Assembly (NCBI RefSeq): GCF_018829635.1
Contig: NZ_JAHKKG010000002.1
Coordinates: 682,001 to 746,000, forward strand
Direction: 5' to 3'
DNA length: 64,000 nucleotides
Origin: Paractinoplanes bogorensis
Lineage (GTDB): Bacteria > Actinomycetota > Actinomycetes > Mycobacteriales > Micromonosporaceae
The translations under genes and the position numbers were made by a program. The first letter of the stretch is position 1. Each line of letters starts with the position of its first letter. This document shows, in pieces, positions 43,045-51,667 of the stretch. Below the pieces are notes generated by a model that searched no databases, was not told the origin of the DNA, and saw only the letters and a program-made list of their open reading frames with translations.

Positions 43045-43061
43045 GACTGCCTCCAGGCTTG

Positions 43062-43076
43062 GCTAATTCCGTTAGC
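43062..43076. promoter_or_regulatory. TetR operator 1 (GCTAA-N5-TTAGC)
   Basis: GCTAATTCCGTTAGC is a perfect 5+5-bp inverted repeat with a 5-bp spacer, 17 bp upstream of the hydrolase start. Its centre is exactly 20 bp from that of operator 2. Confidence 0.8.
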
Positions 43077-43081
43077 TAAAA

Positions 43082-43096
43082 GCTAATGGCGTTAGC
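43082..43096. promoter_or_regulatory. TetR operator 2 (GCTAA-N5-TTAGC)
   Basis: GCTAATGGCGTTAGC has the same arms as operator 1 but a different 5-bp centre. The 20-bp centre-to-centre spacing (about two helical turns) would let two dimers bind on one face of the DNA. AGCT pairing between the two sites adds a nested palindrome (TTAGCTAAAAGCTAA). Confidence 0.8.
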
Positions 43097-43118
43097 CAAG
43101 CCTGTCAACTGTGATCTG

Positions 43119-44651
43119 TCAGACCCGCACCGGAATGGCCGACGACGTGCCGAGAACCTTCCCGCTCGCGTCCAGCGCCTCGGCCACCACGTACTCGGGC
43201 GTGCCGGGCACCGTCAGGGTCGTCTCGAAGCCGGCGTACGCCTCCTCGACCTGGCCGCCCGCCGAGCCGCCAGGCTGGGTGAACCACTTGGCCCGCCAGC
43301 GCGCCACCCGGGTCGCACCGTTCCAGCTGGTCGAGACGATCACGTTGCCGCCGTCGACCCGCAGGCCCAGCGCGGGCTGGTCGAGCGGCTCGCCGGCCCA
43401 CTCGGCCTTGTAGGCGCGGTAGGACTGGTTGTCGAGCGGCAGGTGCCCGGCGAACCGCACGCTCCCGTCGGCGTTGTGCTCGGTGAAGTGCGGCATCTGC
43501 CCCCAGCCGACGAACGAGCCACCGTCGGCCAGTTCGCGGAAGCTGCCCTGTGTGGGTGCGGAGAGCCGGTCGGGGTGCAGGTACTCGGCGACGAACGTGG
43601 TCGTCCTGGCCGCCTCGTCCACCTTGAACACCACGCCGCGCGAATACTCCTTCTCCTTGGTCACCCCGGCGCCGTTGTCGAACAGCCCGTACGAGCCGTC
43701 CCGTCGCTGCCGGAAGTCGTGCTGCCAGGAGAACTTCGTCCGCTCGTCGACCTCGATGTCGGACTTCTTGCCACCGATCCGCCAGACGATGTCACCGCTC
43801 TTCCGGTCGATCTTGTAGGCGCACCAGGTGTGCCGGGCCGAGGCGATGATGTTGCCGTCGGCCGCCAGCCCGACCGAATTGGCGTGGAAGTAGTCGTACG
43901 GGAGATGGGCCGAATCGCCCTGGGGCAACGGCGCGTACGACTCGTCCAGGCCCACGTGCTCACTCGACCTCCACTCGAAGACCTTGCGGCCGGTCGCGAT
44001 GTCGATCTCCTGGATCACGCCGTCGTGCAGCACACCGTCCTCGGGACCGCCGAGCGCGCTGAGGTCGTACGGAATCGGGTCATAAACCCAGAAAAGCGCG
44101 GTGTTCTGCGGTGTGATCACCAGATCGTGCTGGTCGGCCTGCTCGGTGCCGGCCGCGCGGATGCGGGTGATCTCCCGGTACGACTGGTCGGCGATCACGA
44201 ACTCGCCCTGGCCGACGCCCTGGCCGCCGGTGCCCCCGATGGTTCCCTCCCACCAGGTCAGCACGGGCTTGTTCCGGTACCGCTGGGCCTTGAGGTCGAT
44301 CGCGACGGTGGCCGGGTCGGGCACCTTCTTGAACCAGACCGGCGAACCCTTCTCGTCGACGATCAGCGGACCCCAGAGGCCGGTTCCCGAGGCCGGGGTG
44401 AGAAAGACGGAACCGGCCACCGTGCCGTTAGCGGCCACGGTGATCGTGACGTCGGGCAGCGTGCGGAGATCGGGGCGGGAACGGTATTTCGGATCACCGG
44501 CCGGGGTCGCCGCCGCGTCATCGGGGACGGCAGCCGGTTCGTCGTCGCGGCCGAGGGCATAGCCGATGCCACCGCCGACGAGGCCGGTGAGCACGGCGCC
44601 ACCCGCGCCGATAAGGACATTTCGCCTGGTAGTGCGGGGGGATTCACTCAC
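43119..44651 (-). CDS. Tat-exported arylsulfotransferase-like (ASST-type) beta-propeller protein
   Basis: The GTG at 44649-44651 gives 510 residues. The N-terminus has a twin-arginine signal (TTRRNVLIGAGGAVLTGLVGG). The mature protein matches the actinobacterial ASST/PF14269-like group: HDLVITPQNTALFWVYDP, DGVIQEIDIATGRKVFEWRSSEHVGLDES, the DYFHANSVGLAADGNIIASAR histidine motif and FSWQHDFRQRRDGSYGLFDNGAG. In the ASST family histidines in these blocks take up sulfate from a donor phenyl sulfate. For this subgroup the real substrate is unknown. It lies upstream of the hydrolase operon on the same strand. Confidence 0.82.
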   Translation of the reverse strand: MSESPRTTRRNVLIGAGGAVLTGLVGGGIGYALGRDDEPAAVPDDAAATPAGDPKYRSRPDLRTLPDVTITVAANGTVAGSVFLTPASGTGLWGPLIVDEKGSPVWFKKVPDPATVAIDLKAQRYRNKPVLTWWEGTIGGTGGQGVGQGEFVIADQSYREITRIRAAGTEQADQHDLVITPQNTALFWVYDPIPYDLSALGGPEDGVLHDGVIQEIDIATGRKVFEWRSSEHVGLDESYAPLPQGDSAHLPYDYFHANSVGLAADGNIIASARHTWCAYKIDRKSGDIVWRIGGKKSDIEVDERTKFSWQHDFRQRRDGSYGLFDNGAGVTKEKEYSRGVVFKVDEAARTTTFVAEYLHPDRLSAPTQGSFRELADGGSFVGWGQMPHFTEHNADGSVRFAGHLPLDNQSYRAYKAEWAGEPLDQPALGLRVDGGNVIVSTSWNGATRVARWRAKWFTQPGGSAGGQVEEAYAGFETTLTVPGTPEYVVAEALDASGKVLGTSSAIPVRV

Positions 44652-44682
44652 GTACCCGAGCGTTCCCCGGGCCGGACAAGAT

Positions 44683-45858
44683 CTACCTATACAGATGATC
44701 AGAGTTTGCTGTGAGGCTGGTGTAGATCTCGATCAGCCGCGGGGTCAGCACCCGCGGGTGGAACCGGCTCAGATAGCGGGCCCGGGCCGACGACGCTCTC
44801 GCCACGGCCTGGTCCCGAGCGATCGGCAGGGCCGCGGCCAGTGCCTCGGGCTGCGGCGGGACGACCCAGCCGGCGTCGTCGCCGACCAGGTAGGGGATGC
44901 CACCGACGTCGGTTCCGAGGACCGGCCGGCCGGACGACATGGCCTCGAGGATCACCGTCGGCAGCACGTCGTTCCAGGTCGGCACGGCCACCACGACGGC
45001 CGCGTCGGTGCGCGCCTTCCGCATCCCCTCGCGGTCGAGCACGCCGAGGTAGGTGACGTCGGAGCGTTCGGCCGCCACCTGCTCGGCCAGCGGCCGCAAC
45101 TCGCCGTCACCGGCGATCCGCAGCGGGCCGAGCGAGCCGTCCGGGTGCCGGCGCCACGCGTCGAGCAGCAGCTCCAGGCCCTTCTCGGGGGACAGGCGAG
45201 CGCCGTACAGGAAACCCTCACCCAGCGGCTCGGGTTCGCCCGGGTCGGGCAGGCCGTTCGGCTTGACCACGATGTGCTCGTCGGCGATCCCGTAGTCGCG
45301 CAGGTGAGCGGCGATCCGGTCGGTCAGCGCGATGAACCGGTCGACCGAACGCCAGGTCGGGCGGTGCACGGCCAGGGTGGTGGCCATCAGGGCACTCTGC
45401 GCGGCCGAGCCCCGATAGCAGCGGTGCTTGATCGCGGGCAGGCCGATCAGCCTGCCCCGGCAGTCCTGGCAGTTGTGGCCGTCGCGGAAATAAAGACCGG
45501 ACGAGCACACCTGCCGGTAGTTGTGAACCGTCTGGATCACCGGTACGCCGTGCTTGTGCGCTGTTTTCACGACCCAGGGCGAGAGCAGCGGGTACGGGTT
45601 GTGCAGGTGCAGCACGTCCGGCCGCTCCCGGTCGAGCAGGTCGGCGAGGTCGCGCTGGGCCGCCCGGCCATAGATCGGCGACAGCGGCAGCAGCGCCTTC
45701 TCGGCCAGCGGCAGCTCGCCGATCGAGTCGGAGCTGCGCTGGAACGGCAGCACCTCGACCCCCGCCTCGCGGAGCTGGGCGATCTCGGTGTCCACGATGA
45801 CGTTCTCGCCGGAGGGGATCGCTTCCCGATAGCGGTTGTGCGCAACGACGACCTTCAC
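44683..45858 (-). CDS. GT4-family glycosyltransferase
   Basis: The 391-residue protein starts at ATG 45858 and has the GT-B fold. N-terminal landmarks are MKVVVAHNRYREAIPSGENV and RPDVLHLHNPYPLLSP. The C-terminal donor-binding domain has GARLSPEKGLELLLDAW and the GT4 EX7E element ...TVILEAMSSGRPVLGTDVGGIP. A cysteine cluster (CSSGLYFRDGHNCQDCRG...HRC) resembles the zinc-knuckle insert of some GT4 enzymes of exopolysaccharide synthesis. The acceptor is unknown. It starts 25 bp from the divergent Fpg/Nei gene. Confidence 0.88.
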   Translation of the reverse strand: MKVVVAHNRYREAIPSGENVIVDTEIAQLREAGVEVLPFQRSSDSIGELPLAEKALLPLSPIYGRAAQRDLADLLDRERPDVLHLHNPYPLLSPWVVKTAHKHGVPVIQTVHNYRQVCSSGLYFRDGHNCQDCRGRLIGLPAIKHRCYRGSAAQSALMATTLAVHRPTWRSVDRFIALTDRIAAHLRDYGIADEHIVVKPNGLPDPGEPEPLGEGFLYGARLSPEKGLELLLDAWRRHPDGSLGPLRIAGDGELRPLAEQVAAERSDVTYLGVLDREGMRKARTDAAVVVAVPTWNDVLPTVILEAMSSGRPVLGTDVGGIPYLVGDDAGWVVPPQPEALAAALPIARDQAVARASSARARYLSRFHPRVLTPRLIEIYTSLTANSDHLYR

Positions 45859-45883
45859 GGTTTTTAACGCTACCGTTGACCAC

Positions 45884-46744
45884 GTGCCCGAACTCCCTGA
45901 GGTCGAGGCGCTCGCGGCCTATCTGCGTGAGCGCGCGGTCGGCCACACCGTGCAGCGCTTCGAGGTGTCCTCGTTCAGCGCGCTGAAGACCTACGATCCG
46001 CCCGCCTCGGCCATCGCCGGGCTGCCGATCACCTCGGCCGGCCGGCACGGCAAGTTCCTCGACATCGGGCTCGGCGATGACATTCACCTGATCATCCACC
46101 TGGCCCGGGCCGGCTGGCTGCACTACCGCGACGCGTTCAAGTCGCCCGCCCCGCTCAAGCCGGGCAGCGGGCCGATCGCGATCCGGGTGCGCCTCGACGA
46201 CGAGTCCGGGTTCGACCTGACCGAGGCCGGCACCCAGAAGTCCCTGGCGGCTTATCTCGTACGGGATCCGAACCAGGTCCCCGGTGTTTCCCGGCTCGGC
46301 CCCGACGCACTGGCGGTGTCGCGCGACGAGTTCGCCGCCCGCCTCAAGATCCGCAGCGGGCAGGTCAAGGGCGTGCTGGTCGACCAGGAGGTACTCGCGG
46401 GCATCGGCAATGCCTACTCCGACGAGATCCTGCACGTGGCGAAGATGTCGCCGTTCGCGCTCACCGGCAAACTGACCGACGAGCAGATCGACACGCTGTA
46501 TGCGGCCATGCGCGAGGTCGAGACCGATGCCGTTGCACGCTCGGTAGGCATGAAGGCGGCCGAGCTCAAGGGCGAGAAGCGAGCCGGCCTGCGCGTCCAC
46601 GCCCGCACGGGCCTGCCGTGCCCGGTCTGCGGCGACACTGTCCGTGAGGTCTCGTTCGCCGACAAGAGCCTGCAGTACTGCGCGACCTGCCAGACCGGGG
46701 GCAAGCCGCTGGCCGATCGACGCCTGTCCAAGTTGATCCGATAG
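45884..46744 (+). CDS. Fpg/Nei-family DNA glycosylase-AP lyase
   Basis: The GTG at 45884 places the catalytic Pro2-Glu3 (PELPEVEALAAYL) directly after the start residue, which sets the start (286 residues). The H2TH helix region is GVLVDQEVLAGIGNAYSDEILH. The C-terminal zinc finger CPVCGDTVREVSFADKSLQ...CATCQ is complete. These bifunctional glycosylases remove oxidised bases and nick the resulting abasic site. The lack of the usual MutM lysine loop means Fpg and Nei cannot be separated here. Confidence 0.93.
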   Translation: MPELPEVEALAAYLRERAVGHTVQRFEVSSFSALKTYDPPASAIAGLPITSAGRHGKFLDIGLGDDIHLIIHLARAGWLHYRDAFKSPAPLKPGSGPIAIRVRLDDESGFDLTEAGTQKSLAAYLVRDPNQVPGVSRLGPDALAVSRDEFAARLKIRSGQVKGVLVDQEVLAGIGNAYSDEILHVAKMSPFALTGKLTDEQIDTLYAAMREVETDAVARSVGMKAAELKGEKRAGLRVHARTGLPCPVCGDTVREVSFADKSLQYCATCQTGGKPLADRRLSKLIR

Positions 46745-46893
46745 CGGCGCATCGGTCACGCTACGTGCACGGTAGGGAAAGCGGGCGCTACGTCCGCTTC
46801 TTTCCGCCCGATCCATCGGTATAGTGGCCCGGTCCCACGTTTCCGCGGCGCGGTTGTCCGTCCAAACACGTTGCGGTGCGTAATCTTTTCCGG

Positions 46894-48483
46894 ATGCGGG
46901 AGGACTCAGGCGAGGTGACCGCTGGCCTGCATCACCCGGTTACCGACAGCAGCCGGAGCAAACCCGTGCCGTACGACAGCTTCGAGTGGCAGCAGGAGCC
47001 GCCACCGAGCAACGGCGTTCCCCGATCGGCCTGGACGCGTCAGCACAAACGCCTGTCGCGCTGGCACCGGCCGTACACGCTGGTCCTCGTCTTCCTCGAT
47101 CTGATCTCGGTGGTGCTGGCGAGTCATCTGGCCGCCACCTACATCGAGAAGTCGCGGTCCGGTTTCTACGGCCGCAGCCTCGGTTTCCTGCACAACGAGC
47201 AGCTGTTCATTTTCTTCGCGTACGTGGTTCTCCCGCTCGGCTGGCTCGTCCTGCTCTGGGCCAACGGCACCTACGATCGCCGCTACCTGGGTCTGGGCAG
47301 CGAAGAGTTCAAGCGCATCGTGCGCACCTCGGTCACCATCGTGGCCTGCGTGTCGCTGCTCGCGTTCGCCACCAAGGCCCCGCTCTCGCGTGGCACGGTC
47401 GCCGCGGTCTCGCTGATGGGCGTCGGTTTCCTGCTCATCGGCCGGGTCGCCGCCCGCCAGGTGCTGCACTTCGCCCGGCGCAAGACCGGCCACGGCGCCC
47501 ACCGCATGGTTCTGGTCGGCACGCTGCCCGAGGCCCTCGAGGTCTACACCGCGGTCACCCGCAGCCCCGCCGCCGGCCTGATCCCGGTCGCCATTCACAT
47601 AACCGATGGCTACGCGGCCGCCCGCGGCATCGAGACGCCGGTGCCGGTCTACGCCGCCCGCGACGTGCTCTCGCTGGTGCGCGAGGTCGGCGCCGACACG
47701 ATCGCGGTCTGCGGCTCGGCCAGCGCCGAACCGGGCGAACTGCGCCGGCTGGCCTGGCAGCTCGAGGGCACCGGCGTCGACCTGGTCGTCGCCCCCCAGC
47801 TCACCGACATCGCCGGCCCCCGGGTGCACATCCGCCCGATCGAGGGCCTGCCGCTGCTGCACGTCGAGGAGCCCACGCTCTCCGGTCCCGGCTGGCTGGT
47901 CAAGAACCTGCTCGACCGGGTCGCCGCCGGCCTCGGTCTGCTGCTGATCAGCCCGATCCTGCTGGCCATCGCGATCGGCATCAAGCTCTCCGACCCCGGC
48001 CCGGTCTTCTTCCGCCAGCCCCGCGTCGGCCACGAGGGCCGCACGTTCCGGGTGTGGAAGTTCCGCACGATGTACGTGGATGCCGAGGAGCGCAAGCGCA
48101 CGCTGGAGGAGCTCAACGAGTCCGACGGCATGCTCTTCAAGATGAAGAACGACCCGCGGATCTTCTCGTTCGGGGCGAAGCTGCGGGCCACCTCGCTCGA
48201 CGAACTCCCCCAGCTGATCAACGTGCTCAAGGGCGAGATGTCGCTGGTCGGGCCGCGCCCGCTGCCCGCCGACGACGGCGACTATCTGGGTGACGTGCGC
48301 CGCCGCCTGCTGGTGCGCCCCGGCATCACCGGCCTGTGGCAGGTGTCCGGCCGGTCCGATCTGAGCTGGGACGAGGCCGTACGCCTGGACCTGTACTACG
48401 TCGACAACTGGTCCCTGACGTACGACCTCGGAATCCTCTGGCGAACGATCTTCGTGGTCCTGAAACGTAAAGGCGCTTACTAA
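46894..48483 (+). CDS. Exopolysaccharide polyprenyl glycosylphosphotransferase (PHPT, WbaP/CpsE-like)
   Basis: The ATG at 46894 gives 529 residues, and GTG 46876 is an alternative. Four N-terminal membrane spans (about 65-180) are followed by a nucleotide-sugar-sensing CoA-binding-like region. A fifth hydrophobic segment (LLDRVAAGLGLLLISPILLAIAIGI) precedes the catalytic cytosolic domain: GPVFFRQPRVGHEGRTFRVWKFRTM, ATSLDELPQLINVLKGEM, SLVGPRPLP and PGITGLWQVSGRSDLSW. It transfers the first sugar-1-phosphate to undecaprenyl phosphate in polysaccharide assembly. A TATAGT element (46819-46824) may be its -10. No ribosome site is clear. Confidence 0.92.
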   Translation: MREDSGEVTAGLHHPVTDSSRSKPVPYDSFEWQQEPPPSNGVPRSAWTRQHKRLSRWHRPYTLVLVFLDLISVVLASHLAATYIEKSRSGFYGRSLGFLHNEQLFIFFAYVVLPLGWLVLLWANGTYDRRYLGLGSEEFKRIVRTSVTIVACVSLLAFATKAPLSRGTVAAVSLMGVGFLLIGRVAARQVLHFARRKTGHGAHRMVLVGTLPEALEVYTAVTRSPAAGLIPVAIHITDGYAAARGIETPVPVYAARDVLSLVREVGADTIAVCGSASAEPGELRRLAWQLEGTGVDLVVAPQLTDIAGPRVHIRPIEGLPLLHVEEPTLSGPGWLVKNLLDRVAAGLGLLLISPILLAIAIGIKLSDPGPVFFRQPRVGHEGRTFRVWKFRTMYVDAEERKRTLEELNESDGMLFKMKNDPRIFSFGAKLRATSLDELPQLINVLKGEMSLVGPRPLPADDGDYLGDVRRRLLVRPGITGLWQVSGRSDLSWDEAVRLDLYYVDNWSLTYDLGILWRTIFVVLKRKGAY

Positions 48484-48499
48484 CGCGATCGCCGCCGGT

Positions 48500-48564
48500 G
48501 AGTTGGCAACCGGTTTTTCGACGCCCGCGGGGTTTGCGGGTGGCGGAAAACCGGCTGCCAACTC
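48500..48564. repeat. Large near-perfect 20-bp inverted repeat (terminator-like cruciform)
   Basis: GAGTTGGCAACCGGTTTTTC (48500-48519) pairs with GGAAAACCGGCTGCCAACTC (48545-48564) at 18 of 20 positions. The 25-nt loop contains a second hairpin (CCCGC...GCGGG). It lies between the convergent sugar transferase and cutinase genes. It is longer than needed for termination. Confidence 0.85.
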
Positions 48565-48610
48565 AGCGGTTACAAGGCGACCGCCGCGGAGCGAAGCGGA
48601 GCCAGCAGGC

Positions 48611-49468
48611 TCAGCTGTACGGGCAGGTAGAGCGCCACTCCTGGATGGCCGAGCCGCTCGGGTTCGGGCACAGGAACTGGTCGTAGCGGGTGTCGTCGTC
48701 GATGAAGCGCTTGAGCCACGAAATGCTGTACTTCGCGACCGTCACGTTGGTCGAGGTCGGCGCCGAGTGTGAGGCGTTGTTCAGTTCCAGGTACGCCTTG
48801 TCGGCGGTGCTGGGCAGGCTGGTGTAGAACGGCTCGGCGTGCGAGCTCACCGGCGCCGTGCTGTCGTTCTCGGCCCCGATGATCAGCGTGGGCACCCGGT
48901 CACTCGACCAGCTCTTGGTGCCGTGCCACGGGGTCATCGGGATGGCCGCCTGCAGCGATGGCCGCGACACCGAGGCCGACAGACTGCCGCCGCCGCCCAT
49001 CGAGTGCCCCATGACGCCCAGCCGGGAGGCGTCGATCCGGGTGCGGATGCTGCTCGTACGGGTCAGGTAGTCGAGCGCGGCCAGCAACTGCGTTCCGCGG
49101 CTGGCCGGCTGGTCGAGGGTGCTCAGCGTGTCGATCGTGATGATCACGAAGCCCTGCGAGGCGAGCCGGGGGCCGAGCCACGAGACGCTGGACTGTGAGG
49201 CGGTGAACCCGGGCGAGATGGCCACGGCGCCGAACGTCCCCGCCGTCGTACTGGTGGGGTAATAGATCGTGCCGCCGCCGAAACCACTGACGGAGGACCG
49301 GGCGACGGTGGTCTGGCTGATCGCGAAGGAGCCTCGCGACGCCTCGATGGTGCTGGTGGTGGGGGCGGGACCGCGCTCGTAGGGGTTGGCGGCGAGGGCC
49401 GGTGCGGCGGGTGACGCCGTCACGAGGGCGCCGGCCAGAACGGTGGCGGCCAGGAACTTACTGAACAT
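48611..49468 (-). CDS. Secreted cutinase/PETase-family polyester hydrolase
   Basis: The start at ATG 49468 is set by AGGGAGAG, giving 285 residues with a signal peptide ending at about residue 28 ([13 protein letters not shown]). The mature protein follows the bacterial cutinase/PETase family throughout: [51 protein letters not shown]. The triad is S156 (GHSMGGGG), D202 (ENDSTAPV) and H234 (NASHSAP). The substrate-clamp Trp is in TPWHGTKSW. One C-terminal disulfide (FLCPNP...STCPYS) is present. The extra active-site disulfide of Ideonella PETase is absent (both positions Ala). Family members hydrolyse cutin and aliphatic or aromatic polyesters. Confidence 0.92.
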   Translation of the reverse strand: MFSKFLAATVLAGALVTASPAAPALAANPYERGPAPTTSTIEASRGSFAISQTTVARSSVSGFGGGTIYYPTSTTAGTFGAVAISPGFTASQSSVSWLGPRLASQGFVIITIDTLSTLDQPASRGTQLLAALDYLTRTSSIRTRIDASRLGVMGHSMGGGGSLSASVSRPSLQAAIPMTPWHGTKSWSSDRVPTLIIGAENDSTAPVSSHAEPFYTSLPSTADKAYLELNNASHSAPTSTNVTVAKYSISWLKRFIDDDTRYDQFLCPNPSGSAIQEWRSTCPYS

Positions 49469-49603
49469 GGGCACTCTCCCTGAGGGTGGTTGGGGATGAG
49501 CTCGCCATATATCGACTTGTTTAAATTGTTGATCGGTTTGTTACTACGGGGTAATCCCAGTTGGCACCCTGCCAATACGCTATGACCGCCTACTATCTGC
49601 TGC

Positions 49604-50797
49604 GTGACCGGACAGGTGGGCAGTGTGCTGGCGGTCCTGGCCGTCCTAGCTGCTCTCGCCGCCGCCGTGCTGGCCGTCATCCGGCTGCGCGCCCGCCGCG
49701 GCATCGCCACCGCCATGCAGCGAGCGACCTACGACGTGCTGCACACCGCTGCCCTCGCCGCCGAACCTTTGCGTGCCGGCCTCAGCCCGAACACCGCGGC
49801 CAAGGCGGCCCGCCCCCTGCGCACCCTGATCGGCGCGGCCGGCCTGACGATCACCGACCACGAGCGTTGCCTGGCCTTCGACGGTCGCGGCAGCCACCAC
49901 AGCGACCAGTTCACCGCCGCCGCCGTACGGGCTCTGGAAGCGCAACGCTCGATCGTGCTCTCCGCCTCCGACCTGCCGTGCGACCTGGTCGACTGCATCG
50001 TGCGCGGCGCCGTGGTGGCCCCCCTGTCGAGCCCCGACGGCCGGGCCGCCGCCGCACTGGTGGCCGTGGCCGACGACCAGCCCGCACCCGGCCTGGTGCA
50101 GGCGACGCTCGAGACCGCGCGCTGGGCCGGCTCACAGCTCGCGCTGGCCGAACTCGACTCGTCCCGCGAACGTCTGGCCAAGGCCGAGGTGCGAGCGCTC
50201 CGGGCCCAGATCAGCCCGCACTTCATCTACAACGCGCTCACCGCGATCGGCTCGTTCGTCCGTACCGACCCCGAGCGGGCCCGCGAGCTCATCCTCGAGT
50301 TCGCCGAGTTCACCCGATACTCGTTCCGCGCCCACGGCGACTTCACGACGCTGGCCGAGGAGTTGCGCTCGATCGACCGCTATCTCACGATCGAGCGGGC
50401 CCGGTTCGGAGACCGTTTGCAGGTACGCCTGCAGATCGCCCCCGAAGTGCTGCCGGTCGGGCTGCCCTTCCTGTGCCTGCAGCCGCTGGTCGAGAACGCC
50501 GTCCGCCACGGCCTGTCACGTAAGCCCGGCGTCGGTATGGTGAGCATCGAGGCCCAGGACGCCGGCGCCGAATGCCACATCACGGTCGAAGACGACGGGG
50601 TCGGCATGGATCCGGCGGTGTTCGCCGCCGGCATGCCCGAGACAGACGACGGGCAGCACGTGGGCCTGGCGAATGTGGACGAGCGACTGAGATCGGTCTT
50701 CGGCGACCACTTCGGCCTGGTGGTCGAGACAGCGCCCGGAGCCGGCACGAAGGTGAGCATGCGAGTTCCCAAGTTCCACCCGGGCGTACGGGCATGA
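49604..50797 (+). CDS. LytS/YehU-type sensor histidine kinase
   Basis: The GTG at 49604 gives 397 residues. One N-terminal membrane helix (about 7-28) is followed by a GAF-like region (about 60-190). The His_kinase domain has phosphoacceptor His in RAQISPHFIYNALTAIGSFV. The ATPase domain has N-box LCLQPLVENAVRHGLSRK and DDGVGMDP...GLANVDERL. The single helix is unlike the multi-span sensors of classical LytS. Its stop overlaps the start of the LytTR regulator gene (ATGA), so the two form an operon. Confidence 0.93.
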   Translation: MTGQVGSVLAVLAVLAALAAAVLAVIRLRARRGIATAMQRATYDVLHTAALAAEPLRAGLSPNTAAKAARPLRTLIGAAGLTITDHERCLAFDGRGSHHSDQFTAAAVRALEAQRSIVLSASDLPCDLVDCIVRGAVVAPLSSPDGRAAAALVAVADDQPAPGLVQATLETARWAGSQLALAELDSSRERLAKAEVRALRAQISPHFIYNALTAIGSFVRTDPERARELILEFAEFTRYSFRAHGDFTTLAEELRSIDRYLTIERARFGDRLQVRLQIAPEVLPVGLPFLCLQPLVENAVRHGLSRKPGVGMVSIEAQDAGAECHITVEDDGVGMDPAVFAAGMPETDDGQHVGLANVDERLRSVFGDHFGLVVETAPGAGTKVSMRVPKFHPGVRA

Positions 50798-51537
50798 GCC
50801 TGGTCGTGCTCGCGGTCGACGACGAGCCGCCCGCCCTGGACGAGCTGGCCTACCTGCTCAACGCCGACGGCCGGGTCGCCCACGTGCACCGGGCGGGCGA
50901 CGCCACCGAGGCGCTGCGGGTGCTGCGCGACACCGAGGTCGACGCGGTGTTCCTCGACATCCGCATGCCCGGCCTGGACGGCATGGAACTGGCCCGCATC
51001 CTGCGCCGCTTCGCCCGCCCACCGGCGATCGTCTTCGTCACCGCCTACGACGACGGCGCCGTGGACGCCTTCGACCTGGGCGTCACCGACTACGTCCGCA
51101 AGCCCGTACGAGCCGAACGCCTGGGCGAATCTCTGCGCCGGGTGGCCGGCTCCCGCGTGATCCCTGCGTCCGCGCCCACCCCGCCCACCGACGAGCCCGC
51201 CATCCCGGTCGAGCTGGCCGGCACCACCCGCATGCTGCCGCGCTCGTCGGTCCGCTGGGTCGAGGCCCAGGGCGACTACGCCCGCCTGCACACGTCAGAG
51301 GCTTCCCATCTCGTACGCGTCTCGTTGGCCACCCTGGCCGAACGCTGGGCCGACGCCGGTTTCGTCCGCATCCACCGCTCCTACCTGGTGCAGATCCGCC
51401 TGATCGCCGAGCTACGCCTGACCACATCCGGCTACGTGGTCTCGGTCGACGGCATCGAGCTCCCGGTAAGCCGCAGACACACCCGAGAACTCAAGGATCG
51501 CCTGATCAGAGCGGCCAAACACGACTGGACCCGCTAG
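50794..51537 (+). CDS. LytTR-family response regulator
   Basis: The ATG at 50794 overlaps the kinase stop (ATGA), giving 247 residues. The receiver domain has phosphoacceptor Asp in VFLDIRMPGLDG (about residue 52), Thr/Ser FVTAYDD and Lys RKPVRAERL. The C-terminal LytTR DNA-binding domain (about 145-245) has RWVEAQGDYARLHT, IHRSYLVQI and LPVSRRHTRELKDRL. In actinobacteria this kinase-regulator pair is often next to a cation/acetate symporter. Here that symporter is about 4.6 kb downstream (56104). Confidence 0.93.
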   Translation: MSLVVLAVDDEPPALDELAYLLNADGRVAHVHRAGDATEALRVLRDTEVDAVFLDIRMPGLDGMELARILRRFARPPAIVFVTAYDDGAVDAFDLGVTDYVRKPVRAERLGESLRRVAGSRVIPASAPTPPTDEPAIPVELAGTTRMLPRSSVRWVEAQGDYARLHTSEASHLVRVSLATLAERWADAGFVRIHRSYLVQIRLIAELRLTTSGYVVSVDGIELPVSRRHTRELKDRLIRAAKHDWTR

Positions 51538-51560
51538 CCATACACAGCCAATCCACACCG

Positions 51561-51601
51561 TTGTCCACAGCCCAGCATGGTTTTCCACAGAGTTATCCAC
51601 A
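51561..51601 (+). promoter_or_regulatory. Cluster of three DnaA-box-like 9-mers
   Basis: TTGTCCACA (51561-51569), TTTTCCACA (51581-51589) and TTATCCACA (51593-51601) lie in one orientation within 41 bp. They match the DnaA box (TTATCCACA / actinobacterial TTGTCCACA), with one mismatch in the second. They precede the toxin-antitoxin genes. No dnaA, dnaN or AT-rich unwinding element is nearby. Confidence 0.65.
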
Positions 51602-51667
51602 GGCAGATGGGGACAAAATCGGTGTGCGCTAGCATTGCTATCAACCATTGGTGACGAGGAGACGACG

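Noticed and set aside
46906..48561. A 551-codon minus-strand frame opposite the sugar transferase
   Set aside because: It is antisense to a gene with all family motifs and crosses the 20-bp inverted repeat.
51561..51601. Chromosomal origin of replication
   Set aside because: Only three boxes, with no dnaA, dnaN, rpmH or AT-rich element in the neighbourhood.
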